Shown piece by piece: positions 34,617 through 44,698 of a stretch of 64,000 bases of DNA. How positions within the stretch are numbered: the first letter of the stretch is position 1; each line of letters begins with the position of its first letter. The DNA is from Candidatus Thorarchaeota archaeon (GTDB lineage: Archaea > Asgardarchaeota > Thorarchaeia > Thorarchaeales > Thorarchaeaceae). The stretch spans positions 220,971 to 284,970 of the forward strand of contig SHMX01000003.1 in the NCBI GenBank assembly GCA_008080745.1, written 5' to 3'. The position numbers were made by a program, and so were the translations under genes. The notes beneath the pieces are model-generated. The model made no database searches. It was given only the letters and a program-made list of their open reading frames with translations, and was not told the origin of the DNA.

Positions 34617-34874
34617 ATGAAACTATTCTACAGAATTAGTCCGGAAAAATATGATTCATTACTAGAAGAGGTTGAAAAGAAATTTAGCATGAATAAAGAG
34701 GTCGATGAAGATCGGACGATACTGATGCTTGATGATATATCTCAGATTGAGATTGTTCGTGGAAACTACAATCCTAGAACGGATGATATCGCACAGGTGA
34801 TGGTTGTCTTGAATGACGATTCACTAAGAGAGTATTTTGACTCGGTCTTTGGTGAGCCGTATAGAGTAAGATAA
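34617..34874 (+). CDS. Unknown 85-aa acidic protein
   Basis: The protein is small and soluble with an alternating helix and strand pattern, rich in Asp/Glu, and no Cys. I do not recognise it. AAGGAGAATTGTC before ATG 34617 is a clear ribosome site. It is a single-gene unit divergent from the PLD-like gene. Confidence 0.72.
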   Translation: MKLFYRISPEKYDSLLEEVEKKFSMNKEVDEDRTILMLDDISQIEIVRGNYNPRTDDIAQVMVVLNDDSLREYFDSVFGEPYRVR

Positions 34875-34889
34875 AAAAGATATCACAGA

Positions 34890-34923
34890 CAGGGATGCGA
34901 TTTCATTTCGACATCCATCCCTG
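34890..34923. terminator. Bidirectional hairpin terminator
   Basis: CAGGGATG/CATCCCTG is an 8-bp stem around an 18-base loop between convergent stops at 34874 and 34955. Confidence 0.55.
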
Positions 34924-34954
34924 CCGTCCTCCAGTGTTCTTGAGTACCTGTCAG

Positions 34955-35140
34955 TTACTCGCCTTCTTCGATAGCGCCCTCGGGACAGCTATCAACACAG
35001 GCATAACATTCTGTGCACTCGTCAGCACGTTCCTTAATGTATACCGCAACATCTTCAATCTTGTATAGAGTTGGATCTACAGGGCATACATCAGCGCATG
35101 TACCACATGCGGTACAATTGTCATTTACTATCCAGATCAT
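34955..35140 (-). CDS. 2[4Fe-4S] ferredoxin
   Basis: The 61-aa protein has two cluster-binding runs, CTACGTCADVCP near residue 10 and CTECYACVDSCP near 41, each with three closely spaced Cys and a following CP. This is the classic bacterial-type two-cluster ferredoxin that carries electrons in the cytoplasm. The linker between the clusters is 19 residues with the unusual CPVDPTLYKIEDV segment. ATG 35140 starts with no strong ribosome site but good codon use. Confidence 0.92.
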   Translation of the reverse strand: MIWIVNDNCTACGTCADVCPVDPTLYKIEDVAVYIKERADECTECYACVDSCPEGAIEEGE

Positions 35141-35418
35141 TGCTGAGTCACTTCTTTTGAAACTCTTCAGAGTTCTGTAGGCTCATGCCGTACGAATTGC
35201 ATTTAAATCTCAGGGTTTGATGAATTTTGAAAGAGCGCCTAATAGGGGTGCATATTTGGGACCAATAACGTGTTTCTGCAAATTTGTATTTAGATGATTA
35301 GCTTCTACTTGTCGAATACAAAATGTTCAAAAGCACAATCGAAGGCCGAGCTGAAAGAGTTGTTGACTAGTAGGCATATCTACCCCTATTTAGTTATGGC
35401 TCGAAAAGGTGATTTCCG
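35141..35418. other. Divergent intergenic region
   Basis: These 278 bases separate the ferredoxin and permease genes. The track ORF at 35294 runs into the permease gene in another frame and is not credible. I see no RNA gene. Confidence 0.5.
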
Positions 35419-37071
35419 TTGGTTGAAACCTTCGGTGAAGAGCATTCTGAAACGAAATTCGCAAGACGACTCGGGCTTGCAGGAGCAACTAACATTGGTT
35501 TAGGTGCCATGTTAGGTGGTGGTATCTATGTCATATCAGGAATTGCTGCTGGTATGATAGGCCCAGCAATTGTATTAGCATATCTAGTCGCAGGTATATT
35601 GAGTGTATTTACAGCTGTTAATTATGCTGAACTGGCATGTTCAATACCAAAACAGGGTGGAGGGTACACGTTCGTCCACGATGTGCATGGAGGATCACCA
35701 GCATTTGCTACTGGCTGGTTTCTGTTTATTGGAAATACCGTAGCTTGTGGGCTCTACGCCATAGCCGTGGCCCACACATTAGCTGTGTTTATTCCAGACT
35801 CTACGCTCATGACAGTAGGAATCATTGCATTCATTCTAGTGGTCATAACCGCTATAACAAACTCAGTTAGTGTAAGAGGTGTTGCAAGTGTGCTAGGTAT
35901 TTTGAATATATTGCAAACCTGTGTGTTGATTTTATTCATAGGTGCAGGTGTATTCTTTATCGATTCTTCAAATCTTGCAAATATCGTGGCGGAAGGAGCG
36001 GGTACCTTTGAATTCATAGCAACAGTCTCATTTGTTTTCATTAGTTTCGTTGGTTTCGAGATGGTCACCACTGCCAGCGAGGAAATCAAAGAACCCCACA
36101 AGAATATTCCCAGAGCGATAATGCTAACGATACTCATTGCAACAATAGTCTACATGCTTGCAACTTTTGTTATAGTTGGTGTAGCAGGATATCAAAATGT
36201 GGCTACAAGTGAAAGACCCATTGCTGATGTGTTCGTCTTGTTCAGCGGTAAATTTGGGTATTTCTTGGGATTAGCAGGAATGGCTGCCTCAAATTACGCT
36301 GCATTAAATGCTACATTCCTCGCAAGTAGTCGGGTTGCATATTCACTAGGCAGGGACAACTACTTTCCACAAGCACTTCAAAAAGTTCATCCAACCAGGA
36401 AAGTTCCTTTGCAGGCGCTTCTCTTGTCTTTGATAGTTGCATCAGCAGTTGCATTAACAGGTAGTGCTGAATTTGCAGCATATCTAGCTGATTTCGGTTA
36501 TCTGGTTGGTCTCACTCTAGTTAATGCGTCGGTAATCGGGTTGCGTCAAAAGAATCTCAGTGTTCAAGGAGTTTTCAAAGGTCCATTCTTTCCAGTATTT
36601 CCAATACTAGCCATTGTATCACATCTTATCCTCGTACCATTTCTACACATTGAGGTCCTAATCCTTGGAGTAATTGGAACAATAATAGGGATAATTGTGT
36701 ACTATGGTTATAGTAGAGATAAGAAACATACTCACAAGGTTCGAGTTATGACTCTGGACGAGAGTAAGGATAAGTATCCCCCCGTAAAAATGAGTCTCCT
36801 CAAGGAGCATTTCAACATTAATGAACCCATCGAAGAGGAAATAGAACCTTCTCTAAAGGACGAATGCAAAGAAACAGTAGTCGAAAAACACGATGACCAA
36901 AAAGTCAAACCAGAATGTACTGAAACTGAAGACACCAAATCTCCAACCGAAGAGAAAGGTCCAGAGAGCATGGATGAAGAGATTACCAAGTCGAAAGAAG
37001 AATCAGCTCAAGATGACACAGAGAAAAATTCTGGAGCAGTACAAGAAGAATCTGAAGATGAATCTGAATGA
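35419..37071 (+). CDS. APC-family amino acid permease with long acidic tail
   Basis: The 550-aa protein opens with the APC signature GATNIGLGAMLGGGIYVI near residue 25, then about twelve helices and QGGGYTFVHD in the first quarter. It would import amino acids or amines. After the last helix (about residue 427) there is a polar tail of about 120 residues rich in Glu, Lys and Ser (EESAQDDTEKN), which is long for the family. The start is TTG 35419 with AAGGTGA seven bases upstream. The stop touches a terminator shared with uvrC. Confidence 0.9.
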   Translation: MVETFGEEHSETKFARRLGLAGATNIGLGAMLGGGIYVISGIAAGMIGPAIVLAYLVAGILSVFTAVNYAELACSIPKQGGGYTFVHDVHGGSPAFATGWFLFIGNTVACGLYAIAVAHTLAVFIPDSTLMTVGIIAFILVVITAITNSVSVRGVASVLGILNILQTCVLILFIGAGVFFIDSSNLANIVAEGAGTFEFIATVSFVFISFVGFEMVTTASEEIKEPHKNIPRAIMLTILIATIVYMLATFVIVGVAGYQNVATSERPIADVFVLFSGKFGYFLGLAGMAASNYAALNATFLASSRVAYSLGRDNYFPQALQKVHPTRKVPLQALLLSLIVASAVALTGSAEFAAYLADFGYLVGLTLVNASVIGLRQKNLSVQGVFKGPFFPVFPILAIVSHLILVPFLHIEVLILGVIGTIIGIIVYYGYSRDKKHTHKVRVMTLDESKDKYPPVKMSLLKEHFNINEPIEEEIEPSLKDECKETVVEKHDDQKVKPECTETEDTKSPTEEKGPESMDEEITKSKEESAQDDTEKNSGAVQEESEDESE

Positions 37072-37089
37072 TCCTCAAGGAAGAGGATC
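37070..37089. terminator. Bidirectional hairpin terminator overlapping stop codons
   Basis: GATCCTC/GAGGATC with loop AAGGAA covers the stop codons of both convergent genes and leads into CTCTTTTTC. Confidence 0.65.
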
Positions 37090-38889
37090 CTCTTTTTCAA
37101 TCCATTCTTTAAGAGCTCGAGCACATTTCTCAGTCATTCCCTCCACATCTGATAACTCCTTAATAGATGCAGAACGTACACCATCATAACTACCAAATTC
37201 TTTTAGCAGAGATGTTCTTCTTTTGAACCCGATACCAGGTACTTCTTCGAGGATAGAACCACTGAACCTTTTTTCTCTCAGCTTATGATGGTACTTCTGC
37301 GCAAATCTATGAGATTCATCACGCACGCGTTGAACCAAGTGTAACGCGGAAGAACTCTTATCCAACTCTATACCTTCGGGGTAATCTCTTGTAAAAAGAA
37401 TTTCATCTTGTTTTGCCAATGAAGCAACTTGAAGGTATTCAAGGCCTAGAGATTTCAGCGCATCAAGTGCGACATTTAGTTGTCCTTTTCCACCATCAAT
37501 GAGGATTAAATCGGGAAGTGAATGGCCTCGTTCAAGAACACCCCTATAACGACGATACACGACTTCTCGCATCATAGCATAATCATCTGGAGTTTCCTTA
37601 ATCCGAATTCTGAACATGCGATACCATTTCTTATACGGTTCACCGTTTCTGAAGACGACACATGATCCTGTAGGGTCAGTACCCTGGATGTTGGCTATGT
37701 CAAAACCCTCAATATGCATGGGAGCACGACTTAGACCTAATGCATCTTTCAGAGATTTTACGCCATTATCAACAATCTCCTCTTCAGAATCGCCCAAAAT
37801 GAGTATCTTTCGTAGTGCTCGGAAAGCATTGTTATTTGCCATCTCAATGAGACCTTTCTCTTCATGTGTACGAGGAATTAGAATCTGAATTGTCCTTGAG
37901 GTATTTTCACTCAACCATTTACTCATCATCTTCATGCGTTTGATTTTCTGTGGAAGAAGAATATCATCAGGTAGTTGTGGAAGTGAGAAGTAATATTGTT
38001 CGACAAATGCAGTGAGAACTTCAGAATCGGGAGTATCAAGGCTTAGCTCGAAATAGAAATTATCTTGACCAATTAACCTACCACCGCGAATAATCAATAA
38101 TTCAACAAGAGCCGCTTCTTCGGTTCGAGATATACCAAGTACATCACGGTTCTTTCCATCTGGTGTATAGACTCCCTGTCTACGCATCATAATCTCAATG
38201 TCTGTCATTCGGTCCCTTATTTCAGCAGCTAACTCAAAATCGAGGTTTTCAGAGGCCCTGTCCCTTTTCGCTTCAAGAATCTTCAGAAGACTTTCCGCCT
38301 CACCATCAAGAAAGAAACACATCTGTTCGACTAAAGAGCAATACTCATCTGTTGGGATATGATCTTTGCAGGGACCTGCACATCGTTCAAGATGATAATC
38401 CATACATGCACGTTTCACCCGATTTGGTTCTCTGCACATGGCAATAGGGATAAACTTGCGAACGGTATCAAGAAATTTCTCAAGTCGTTTAGAAGAACGA
38501 TAAGGGCCGTAATATCGAGCGCCATCTTGCTTAAAATCACGAGTGACCTCAAATGTAGGAATATCAGATTGAATATCAACTCGAATCCAAGTACTTCGTT
38601 TATCATCTTTTAGAGCAATATTGTAGGGAGGCATGTGTTTTTTGATTAGCGTGGCCTCAACAATCAGAGCTTCTTTCTCGGTCCTTGTTACAATAGTTTC
38701 CAAGTCACTTGCTCGCTTCATAAGCTCCCAAGTCTTTCGGTCAAGTCCCTTGGTCCGAAGATAAGAACTTACTCGCTTTCGAAGAGCTTTGGACTTGCCA
38801 ACATATAGAACCCTTCCGTCCTCGTCTTTCCATAAATAGACCCCCGGATCAGTTGGTAGATCTTGAACAAGAGAGGTGAGATCGGACAT
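37075..38889 (-). CDS. uvrC: Excinuclease ABC subunit UvrC
   Basis: The 604-aa protein has the GIY-YIG nuclease domain at its start (PGVYLWK, then LYVGKSK near residue 27), a UVR domain near 200-235, the RNase H-like second nuclease domain (EGFDIANIQG near 390) and C-terminal helix-hairpin-helix motifs (VPGIGFKRRT near 550, VEGMTEKCA near 585). It makes both cuts beside DNA damage after UvrAB loading. Length and domains are complete. It is the last gene of the operon and lies 75 bases after uvrA2. Confidence 0.96.
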   Translation of the reverse strand: MSDLTSLVQDLPTDPGVYLWKDEDGRVLYVGKSKALRKRVSSYLRTKGLDRKTWELMKRASDLETIVTRTEKEALIVEATLIKKHMPPYNIALKDDKRSTWIRVDIQSDIPTFEVTRDFKQDGARYYGPYRSSKRLEKFLDTVRKFIPIAMCREPNRVKRACMDYHLERCAGPCKDHIPTDEYCSLVEQMCFFLDGEAESLLKILEAKRDRASENLDFELAAEIRDRMTDIEIMMRRQGVYTPDGKNRDVLGISRTEEAALVELLIIRGGRLIGQDNFYFELSLDTPDSEVLTAFVEQYYFSLPQLPDDILLPQKIKRMKMMSKWLSENTSRTIQILIPRTHEEKGLIEMANNNAFRALRKILILGDSEEEIVDNGVKSLKDALGLSRAPMHIEGFDIANIQGTDPTGSCVVFRNGEPYKKWYRMFRIRIKETPDDYAMMREVVYRRYRGVLERGHSLPDLILIDGGKGQLNVALDALKSLGLEYLQVASLAKQDEILFTRDYPEGIELDKSSSALHLVQRVRDESHRFAQKYHHKLREKRFSGSILEEVPGIGFKRRTSLLKEFGSYDGVRSASIKELSDVEGMTEKCARALKEWIEKEDPLP

Positions 38890-38964
38890 ATTCAGTATTC
38901 TCCTACTAAGGTATTTGCATTGTACCTATGTAAGCATAGACCTTTTGGTACAACCGAGGTGTTT

Positions 38965-41823
38965 TCAACTCAAGGGACCATACACAACTTCCGGACCATA
39001 AAGAACAGCTCTGAGATGGTTGCCAGTATAGGATTCTACAACCTCACTCAGTTCCTCAGGTGTCCCTGTAGCAATAACGGTTCCCCCACCAATTCCCCCT
39101 TCTGGACCCAAGTCAATCAAATGGTCTGCTACTTTAAGGACATCAAGATTATGCTCAATAATGATGATTGAATGGCCAGCATCTACAAATCGATTCAGCA
39201 CACGGAGCAGAGTATGGATATCAGATGCAGATAGACCAGTTGTTGGTTCATCAAGGATATACAAAGTTGGCTCTAAATTTCGTCGCCATAGCTCTGAAGC
39301 GAGTTTCATTCTTTGTGCCTCACCACCAGATAGTTGTGTTGCTGGTTGGCCCAATTGAAGATATCCTAAACCAACATCAACCAAAGTCTGGAGACGGTCT
39401 GCAATCTTCGGAATATCAGAGAAGAATTCTAGTGCTTCATCAATTGTCATATGTAAAACTTGAGAGATATTCATTCCCTTGTATTCAACCTCAAGCGTTT
39501 CACGATCAAATCGTTTACCCTTACATGCATCACAGGTCATGAAAACATCACTCATGAAGTGCATCTCTACTCTGATGACACCACTACCACGACATTTGCT
39601 ACATCGACCGGATCGTGTGTTAAAACTAAACCTACTTGGAGTATAGCCGCGTTTCTTTGCCTCGGGCATTTTCGCAAATAGTGAACGAATATGATCGAAG
39701 GTTTTGGTATAGGTTGCAGGGTTTGATCTGGGAGTCCGGCCGATACTAGATTGATCTACCAAAACAAGACGTTCAATGTGCTCCACACCTTCTATAGAAT
39801 CGTGAGTACCAGGAGTAGTACTTGCGTTGTTGATTTCTCTAGCAAGCGTTTTGTAGAGTGTTTCATAAACTAACGTACTCTTTCCGGAACCGGATACTCC
39901 AGAACAGCAAATCAACGTCCCGAGAGGAAATTCAACATCGATACCTTTCAGGTTATTTTGTCGAGCATTTCTAACCCGAAGTACTTTACCATTTCCTTTC
40001 CTTCTTTTTTCCGGTACAGGAATCTGTTTCTCACCAGCGAGATATTGAGCAGTTAGAGACTTGGGATGGGTGAGTACTTCTTTAGGACTACCAGAAGCAA
40101 CAATTTCACCACCATGACGCCCCGCTAATGGTCCTAAATCAATGATATGGTCTGCTGCTGAAATGGTATCTCGATCGTGTTCAATAACTACAACCGTATT
40201 ACCCAAGCTTCTTAGATTATAGAAGGTCTCAATCAGTCTATTGATATCACGAGGATGCAATCCAATACTCGGTTCATCTAGACAATATAGTACACCAGTA
40301 AGAGCGGATCCAATTTGAGTTGCAAGACGAATACGTTGACTCTCACCTCCAGATAATGTGCGGGATAGTCTATCCAGATTGAGATATTCTAGTCCAACAG
40401 CCATGAGAAATTTCAGTCTTGCTTTTATCTCTTTGAGAATGAGATTTGCAATCTTCATCTCCCGTTCTGATAATTCAATTGATTCAAAAAATTTTAGAGC
40501 TTCCTCAATGGTCAATGAAGTTACTTTGTCAATGGACATATTGCCAACTGTAACTGCGAGGCTTTCAGGACGCAATTTTCTTCCATCACAATCTGAACAA
40601 GTAGTCTGTCTAGTGAAATTATCAGCAATATTTTGAGCCCGTCGCCTATACCATGATTTATCGCTTGAATTCCCCTCTGCAAATACCCTTTTGAGCCAAG
40701 GAATGATACCAAGCCAGGCACGGGTCACCTCCCAGGAGGTTCCATCTTCTTTCTCACGTCCATATGTGATGTCTATAGGTGGGTCGCCCCAAAGCAACAT
40801 TCTACGGTGTTTTTCCGAGAGTGCAGAAAGAGGAGCCTCTTTTGAAAAACCAACGATATCGGCTAAAGAGTCGATTCGTCTCATCAAATATCTTCTATTC
40901 TCAAAAGCTCTCTTTGCGATTTCATGTACAGTCATGCTCTCCTTGGGGATAACCAAATCAGGGTCAACATCCATCGTAATTCCTAACCCATTACATTGAG
41001 GACAAGCACCATCAGGACGATTATAGGAAAACATCTTTGGGTTAAGTTTTTCATACTGCACTCCACAATAGGGACACATCAAACGTTCAGCAAAGGTCAG
41101 ATCTTCCTTTCCTTCTCGGGATACAATAGCGGACCCATCACCTGTTTCAAGAGCGGTCTCTATAGACCCAGTTAATCTCTCTCGATATTTATGACTAAGT
41201 TCCAACCTGTCAACAACCACATCGATATCGTGCTTCTTACGACCATCAATTTCCACCGAGTCGATATCTATTACTTCACCATCAATACGTACCCTTACAA
41301 ATCCATTCTCTAGTAGACTCTGGAGAACATCTTCGTGAGTCCCAGGTTCATCCCGAACCACGGGTGCCAAAATTAGTATCCGTTCACCACCGTTGTCTTC
41401 TAGCAATACCTTTGCCGCTGATTCAGGTGTAAGCTGTTCCATGGCACGCCCACATTCAACACAGTGAGGAATTCCAATATTCGCGTAGAGAAGACGTAGA
41501 TAATCCTGAATCTCTGTACTTGTCGATACTGTGCTTCTAGGGTTCTTAGACCTACCTTTCTGTTCGATAGATATTGCTGGTGGAAGTCCTGTGATGCTCT
41601 GAACCTTCGGTTTGTCCAGACGACCAAGAAATCTCCTAGCGTAGGATGAGAGGGACTCAACATACCTTCTCTGCCCTTCAGCAAATATGGTGTCAAAGAC
41701 AAGAGTACTTTTCCCCGAGCCTGATGGTCCAGTAACAACAACCAGACGATCCCGAGGAATATCAACATCAATGGCCTTCAGATTATGTTCTTCCGCCTTT
41801 CGTACAGATATGAAACCGGTCAT
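38965..41823 (-). CDS. uvrA: Excinuclease ABC subunit UvrA, second copy
   Basis: The 952-aa protein has two ABC ATPase modules: Walker A GPSGSGKST near residue 32 and GVSGSGKST near 640, with LSGGESQR and LSGGEAQR signatures. Its zinc fingers are of the UvrA type (CPYCG and CPQCNG near 275, CSKCRG and CDACKG near 735). It is a complete UvrA, not the shortened drug-resistance type. It differs clearly from the adjacent UvrA copy. Its ATG overlaps the stop of that copy by one base, so both are made from one transcript. Confidence 0.95.
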   Translation of the reverse strand: MTGFISVRKAEEHNLKAIDVDIPRDRLVVVTGPSGSGKSTLVFDTIFAEGQRRYVESLSSYARRFLGRLDKPKVQSITGLPPAISIEQKGRSKNPRSTVSTSTEIQDYLRLLYANIGIPHCVECGRAMEQLTPESAAKVLLEDNGGERILILAPVVRDEPGTHEDVLQSLLENGFVRVRIDGEVIDIDSVEIDGRKKHDIDVVVDRLELSHKYRERLTGSIETALETGDGSAIVSREGKEDLTFAERLMCPYCGVQYEKLNPKMFSYNRPDGACPQCNGLGITMDVDPDLVIPKESMTVHEIAKRAFENRRYLMRRIDSLADIVGFSKEAPLSALSEKHRRMLLWGDPPIDITYGREKEDGTSWEVTRAWLGIIPWLKRVFAEGNSSDKSWYRRRAQNIADNFTRQTTCSDCDGRKLRPESLAVTVGNMSIDKVTSLTIEEALKFFESIELSEREMKIANLILKEIKARLKFLMAVGLEYLNLDRLSRTLSGGESQRIRLATQIGSALTGVLYCLDEPSIGLHPRDINRLIETFYNLRSLGNTVVVIEHDRDTISAADHIIDLGPLAGRHGGEIVASGSPKEVLTHPKSLTAQYLAGEKQIPVPEKRRKGNGKVLRVRNARQNNLKGIDVEFPLGTLICCSGVSGSGKSTLVYETLYKTLAREINNASTTPGTHDSIEGVEHIERLVLVDQSSIGRTPRSNPATYTKTFDHIRSLFAKMPEAKKRGYTPSRFSFNTRSGRCSKCRGSGVIRVEMHFMSDVFMTCDACKGKRFDRETLEVEYKGMNISQVLHMTIDEALEFFSDIPKIADRLQTLVDVGLGYLQLGQPATQLSGGEAQRMKLASELWRRNLEPTLYILDEPTTGLSASDIHTLLRVLNRFVDAGHSIIIIEHNLDVLKVADHLIDLGPEGGIGGGTVIATGTPEELSEVVESYTGNHLRAVLYGPEVVYGPLS

Positions 41824-44696
41824 TATTCAACAGCCTCCATTTCTAGAACCTCACGGAGGTAGATACCAGTATAGGACTCACGGGTTTCTGCGACAGTTTC
41901 AGGAGTACCTTCTGCAACAAGATATCCACCTTCATCGCCGCCTTCGGGTCCAAGATCTATTACCCAATCAGCTGTCTTGATTACGTCCATCTGATGTTCA
42001 ATCACAAGTACTGTATTCCCCAGATCAACCAGTTTATGAAGCACTTCGAGAAGTTTCTTGATATCAGCAAAATGTAAGCCTGTTGTAGGCTCATCTAACA
42101 TAATCAAAGTTTGTCCCGTTGCGGGTCTTGAGAGAAACTTGCTCAATTTGATTCGTTGTGCTTCTCCACCCGATAGGGTTGTAGCGGGTTGTCCAATTTT
42201 TACATAGCCCATTCCTACATCACATAATGTTTGTAATCTCTTTTGGATGCGGGGGACATTCTCAAAGAATTTTAGTGCTTGATCAATTCGCATATCCAAG
42301 ACGTCAGCGATATTCTTTCCCTTGTATCGTACTTGAAGGGTCTCGCGATTATATCGTCTACCTTTACAATCGCTACATGTGACCTGAACAGGGGGTAGGA
42401 ATTGCATCTCAATCTCCTCAACGCCTGCACCTTTGCACTTTTCACATCGGCCACCTTTAACATTGAAGCTAAATCGACCCTTTTTGTAACCTCGAATCTT
42501 TGATTCAGGAAGACTAGCAAAGAGCTCACGAACAGGAGTCCATAACCCAACATATGTAGCAGGATTAGAGCGTGGTGTCCTTCCAATTGGACTCTGATCA
42601 ATAACAATTACCTTGTCAAGTTGGTCAACACCCTCCAGGCCATCATGATCACCGGGTTTTGCTTCAGCGCGATGAAATTCTCTTGCTAAAGCTCGCTGAA
42701 GAGTTTCAACTATCAAGCTTGACTTTCCGCTTCCGGAAACCCCAGTAACTGAAATGAATAAGCCTAAGGGAATATTTACATCTATATTTTTCAGGTTGTT
42801 ATGACGGGCACCCTTGATTTTCAGGATTCGACCATTTGGTTGTCTTCTCTCAGAAGGAATGGGAATTTGTAAAACACCTCGAAGGAACTGAGAGGTGATA
42901 GACTCCTTGCTCTCTAGAATCTCTTCAAGAGTTCCAGCAACAACTAGTTCTCCACCTTCAGACCCTGCCCCGGGACCTAGGTCAACAATATAATCAGCGC
43001 TCATCATGGTTTCTTCGTCATGTTCTACCACTAATACTGTATTACCCAAATCGCGCAGACGCATAAGAGAACGTAGAAGTCGTTTGTTATCCCTGGCATG
43101 AAGACCAATAGATGGTTCATCACAGACATAGGTGACACCTACAAGATTGGAGCCAATCTGACTTGCCAGTCTAATTCTCTGTGCCTCTCCTCCAGAGAGA
43201 CTTGGAGCTCCTCGGTTCAGAGTGAGGTATTCCAATCCGACCTCCTCCAGAAAACCAATCCGACCTCTAATCTCACTAAGGATTGGTTCAGCCACAGGTT
43301 GATACATCTCATCAACTTCTACATCATCAAAGAATTCGCTCAATTGTTTGATTGACATCTTGTCGAGCTGGTTAATTGATAATCCATTGAATCTGACAGA
43401 CTGTGCCTCGGGTCTCAGACGAGCACCATTACATACTGGACAGGGCTGTTCAGACATGAGGGATTCGAACTCTCTTCTTCTACCCGCAGATTTTGTTTTT
43501 TCATAGAGTCGTTTTGCAGTATTCACTATTCCTTCATACTGTCGAGTATAGGTTCCAGAATACGATACTTTCCAATCCTCATTACCACCCTCCCAAGAGA
43601 ATACAAAATCACCCTCAGCGCCATAGAGGATGAGATCTTTATGTTCTTGAGGTAGTTCACTCCACATCAGACCGAAGTTAATTCCAAATCTCTCCGATAG
43701 ACGAGATTCCCAATTATCAGCCCATTTTCCCATTCCGCGAAATGCATTGAGTTCTCGTAACACGACAGAGTGGTCGGGTACAAATAAATCCGGATCAAAA
43801 TCACGTATCACACCAATACCCGTGCATCTCTCACAGGCACCTTGTGGAGTATTCCAAGAGAACATACGAGGTTCCATTTCAGGGAGGCTGATTCCACAAT
43901 CAGGACAAGCCAAGAATTCGGAAAGAGTGATTTCATCATCGTCAGTAACAATTGTCACAACACCATCCGCCATATTCAAGGAAGTTTCTACAGCCTCGGC
44001 AATCCGACTACGTTGTGATGTATCATTTTGTACTCTATCAATGATTACTTCAATAGTATGCTCAAAATATCGGTCCAGAGATAACCCGTCATGAATGTCA
44101 ATTATCTCACCATCGACTCTCGCACGAATGAATCCCTTCTGAATTAGCTCCCTGAACTCCTTTCGGTATTCACCTTTACGTCCACGAACAATGGGTGCGA
44201 GAATCATGATTTTTGTGTCTTCGGGGAGATTTAGTACACGATCAACAATCTGTTGTGCAGTCTGGGGTTCTATTCTTCTATCACATTTGGGACAATGTGG
44301 AACACCTACTCGAGCATACAAAAGTCTAAGAAAGTCATAGATTTCTGTAATAGTGCCAACTGTGGAACGTGGATTCCTGCTAACACTTTTCTGATCGATG
44401 GAGATGGAGGGTGAGAGACCTGACATATAGTCAACTTTCGGTTTTTCCAGCATACCAAGAAATTGGCGAGCATATGCACTTAGAGACTCCACAAATCGAC
44501 GTTGTCCCTCGGCAAAGATTGTATCAAACACAAGGCTACTTTTACCTGAACCCGATACACCAGTCACAACTGTGAGTGTATCTTTAGGAATCTCAACATC
44601 AATATGTTGGAGATTGTGTTCCGCTGCCCCCAATACTACTATTGATCGGGGGCCATATGTTGGCTCTTGTTTTTTGCTTGTAGTCTGTGTCTTCAC
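41823..44696 (-). CDS. uvrA: Excinuclease ABC subunit UvrA, first copy
   Basis: The 957-aa protein has both ABC modules (GVSGSGKSS near residues 45 and 655), two LSGGEAQR signatures and complete zinc fingers (CPDCG and CERCTG, CEKCKG and CSDCKG). It recognises distorted DNA and loads UvrB. The start is GTG 44696, two bases after the uvrB stop. It carries a 17-residue N-terminal extension before the ATPase domain. With the second copy it could form a mixed dimer, which is inference. Confidence 0.95.
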   Translation of the reverse strand: MKTQTTSKKQEPTYGPRSIVVLGAAEHNLQHIDVEIPKDTLTVVTGVSGSGKSSLVFDTIFAEGQRRFVESLSAYARQFLGMLEKPKVDYMSGLSPSISIDQKSVSRNPRSTVGTITEIYDFLRLLYARVGVPHCPKCDRRIEPQTAQQIVDRVLNLPEDTKIMILAPIVRGRKGEYRKEFRELIQKGFIRARVDGEIIDIHDGLSLDRYFEHTIEVIIDRVQNDTSQRSRIAEAVETSLNMADGVVTIVTDDDEITLSEFLACPDCGISLPEMEPRMFSWNTPQGACERCTGIGVIRDFDPDLFVPDHSVVLRELNAFRGMGKWADNWESRLSERFGINFGLMWSELPQEHKDLILYGAEGDFVFSWEGGNEDWKVSYSGTYTRQYEGIVNTAKRLYEKTKSAGRRREFESLMSEQPCPVCNGARLRPEAQSVRFNGLSINQLDKMSIKQLSEFFDDVEVDEMYQPVAEPILSEIRGRIGFLEEVGLEYLTLNRGAPSLSGGEAQRIRLASQIGSNLVGVTYVCDEPSIGLHARDNKRLLRSLMRLRDLGNTVLVVEHDEETMMSADYIVDLGPGAGSEGGELVVAGTLEEILESKESITSQFLRGVLQIPIPSERRQPNGRILKIKGARHNNLKNIDVNIPLGLFISVTGVSGSGKSSLIVETLQRALAREFHRAEAKPGDHDGLEGVDQLDKVIVIDQSPIGRTPRSNPATYVGLWTPVRELFASLPESKIRGYKKGRFSFNVKGGRCEKCKGAGVEEIEMQFLPPVQVTCSDCKGRRYNRETLQVRYKGKNIADVLDMRIDQALKFFENVPRIQKRLQTLCDVGMGYVKIGQPATTLSGGEAQRIKLSKFLSRPATGQTLIMLDEPTTGLHFADIKKLLEVLHKLVDLGNTVLVIEHQMDVIKTADWVIDLGPEGGDEGGYLVAEGTPETVAETRESYTGIYLREVLEMEAVE

Positions 44697-44698
44697 GG

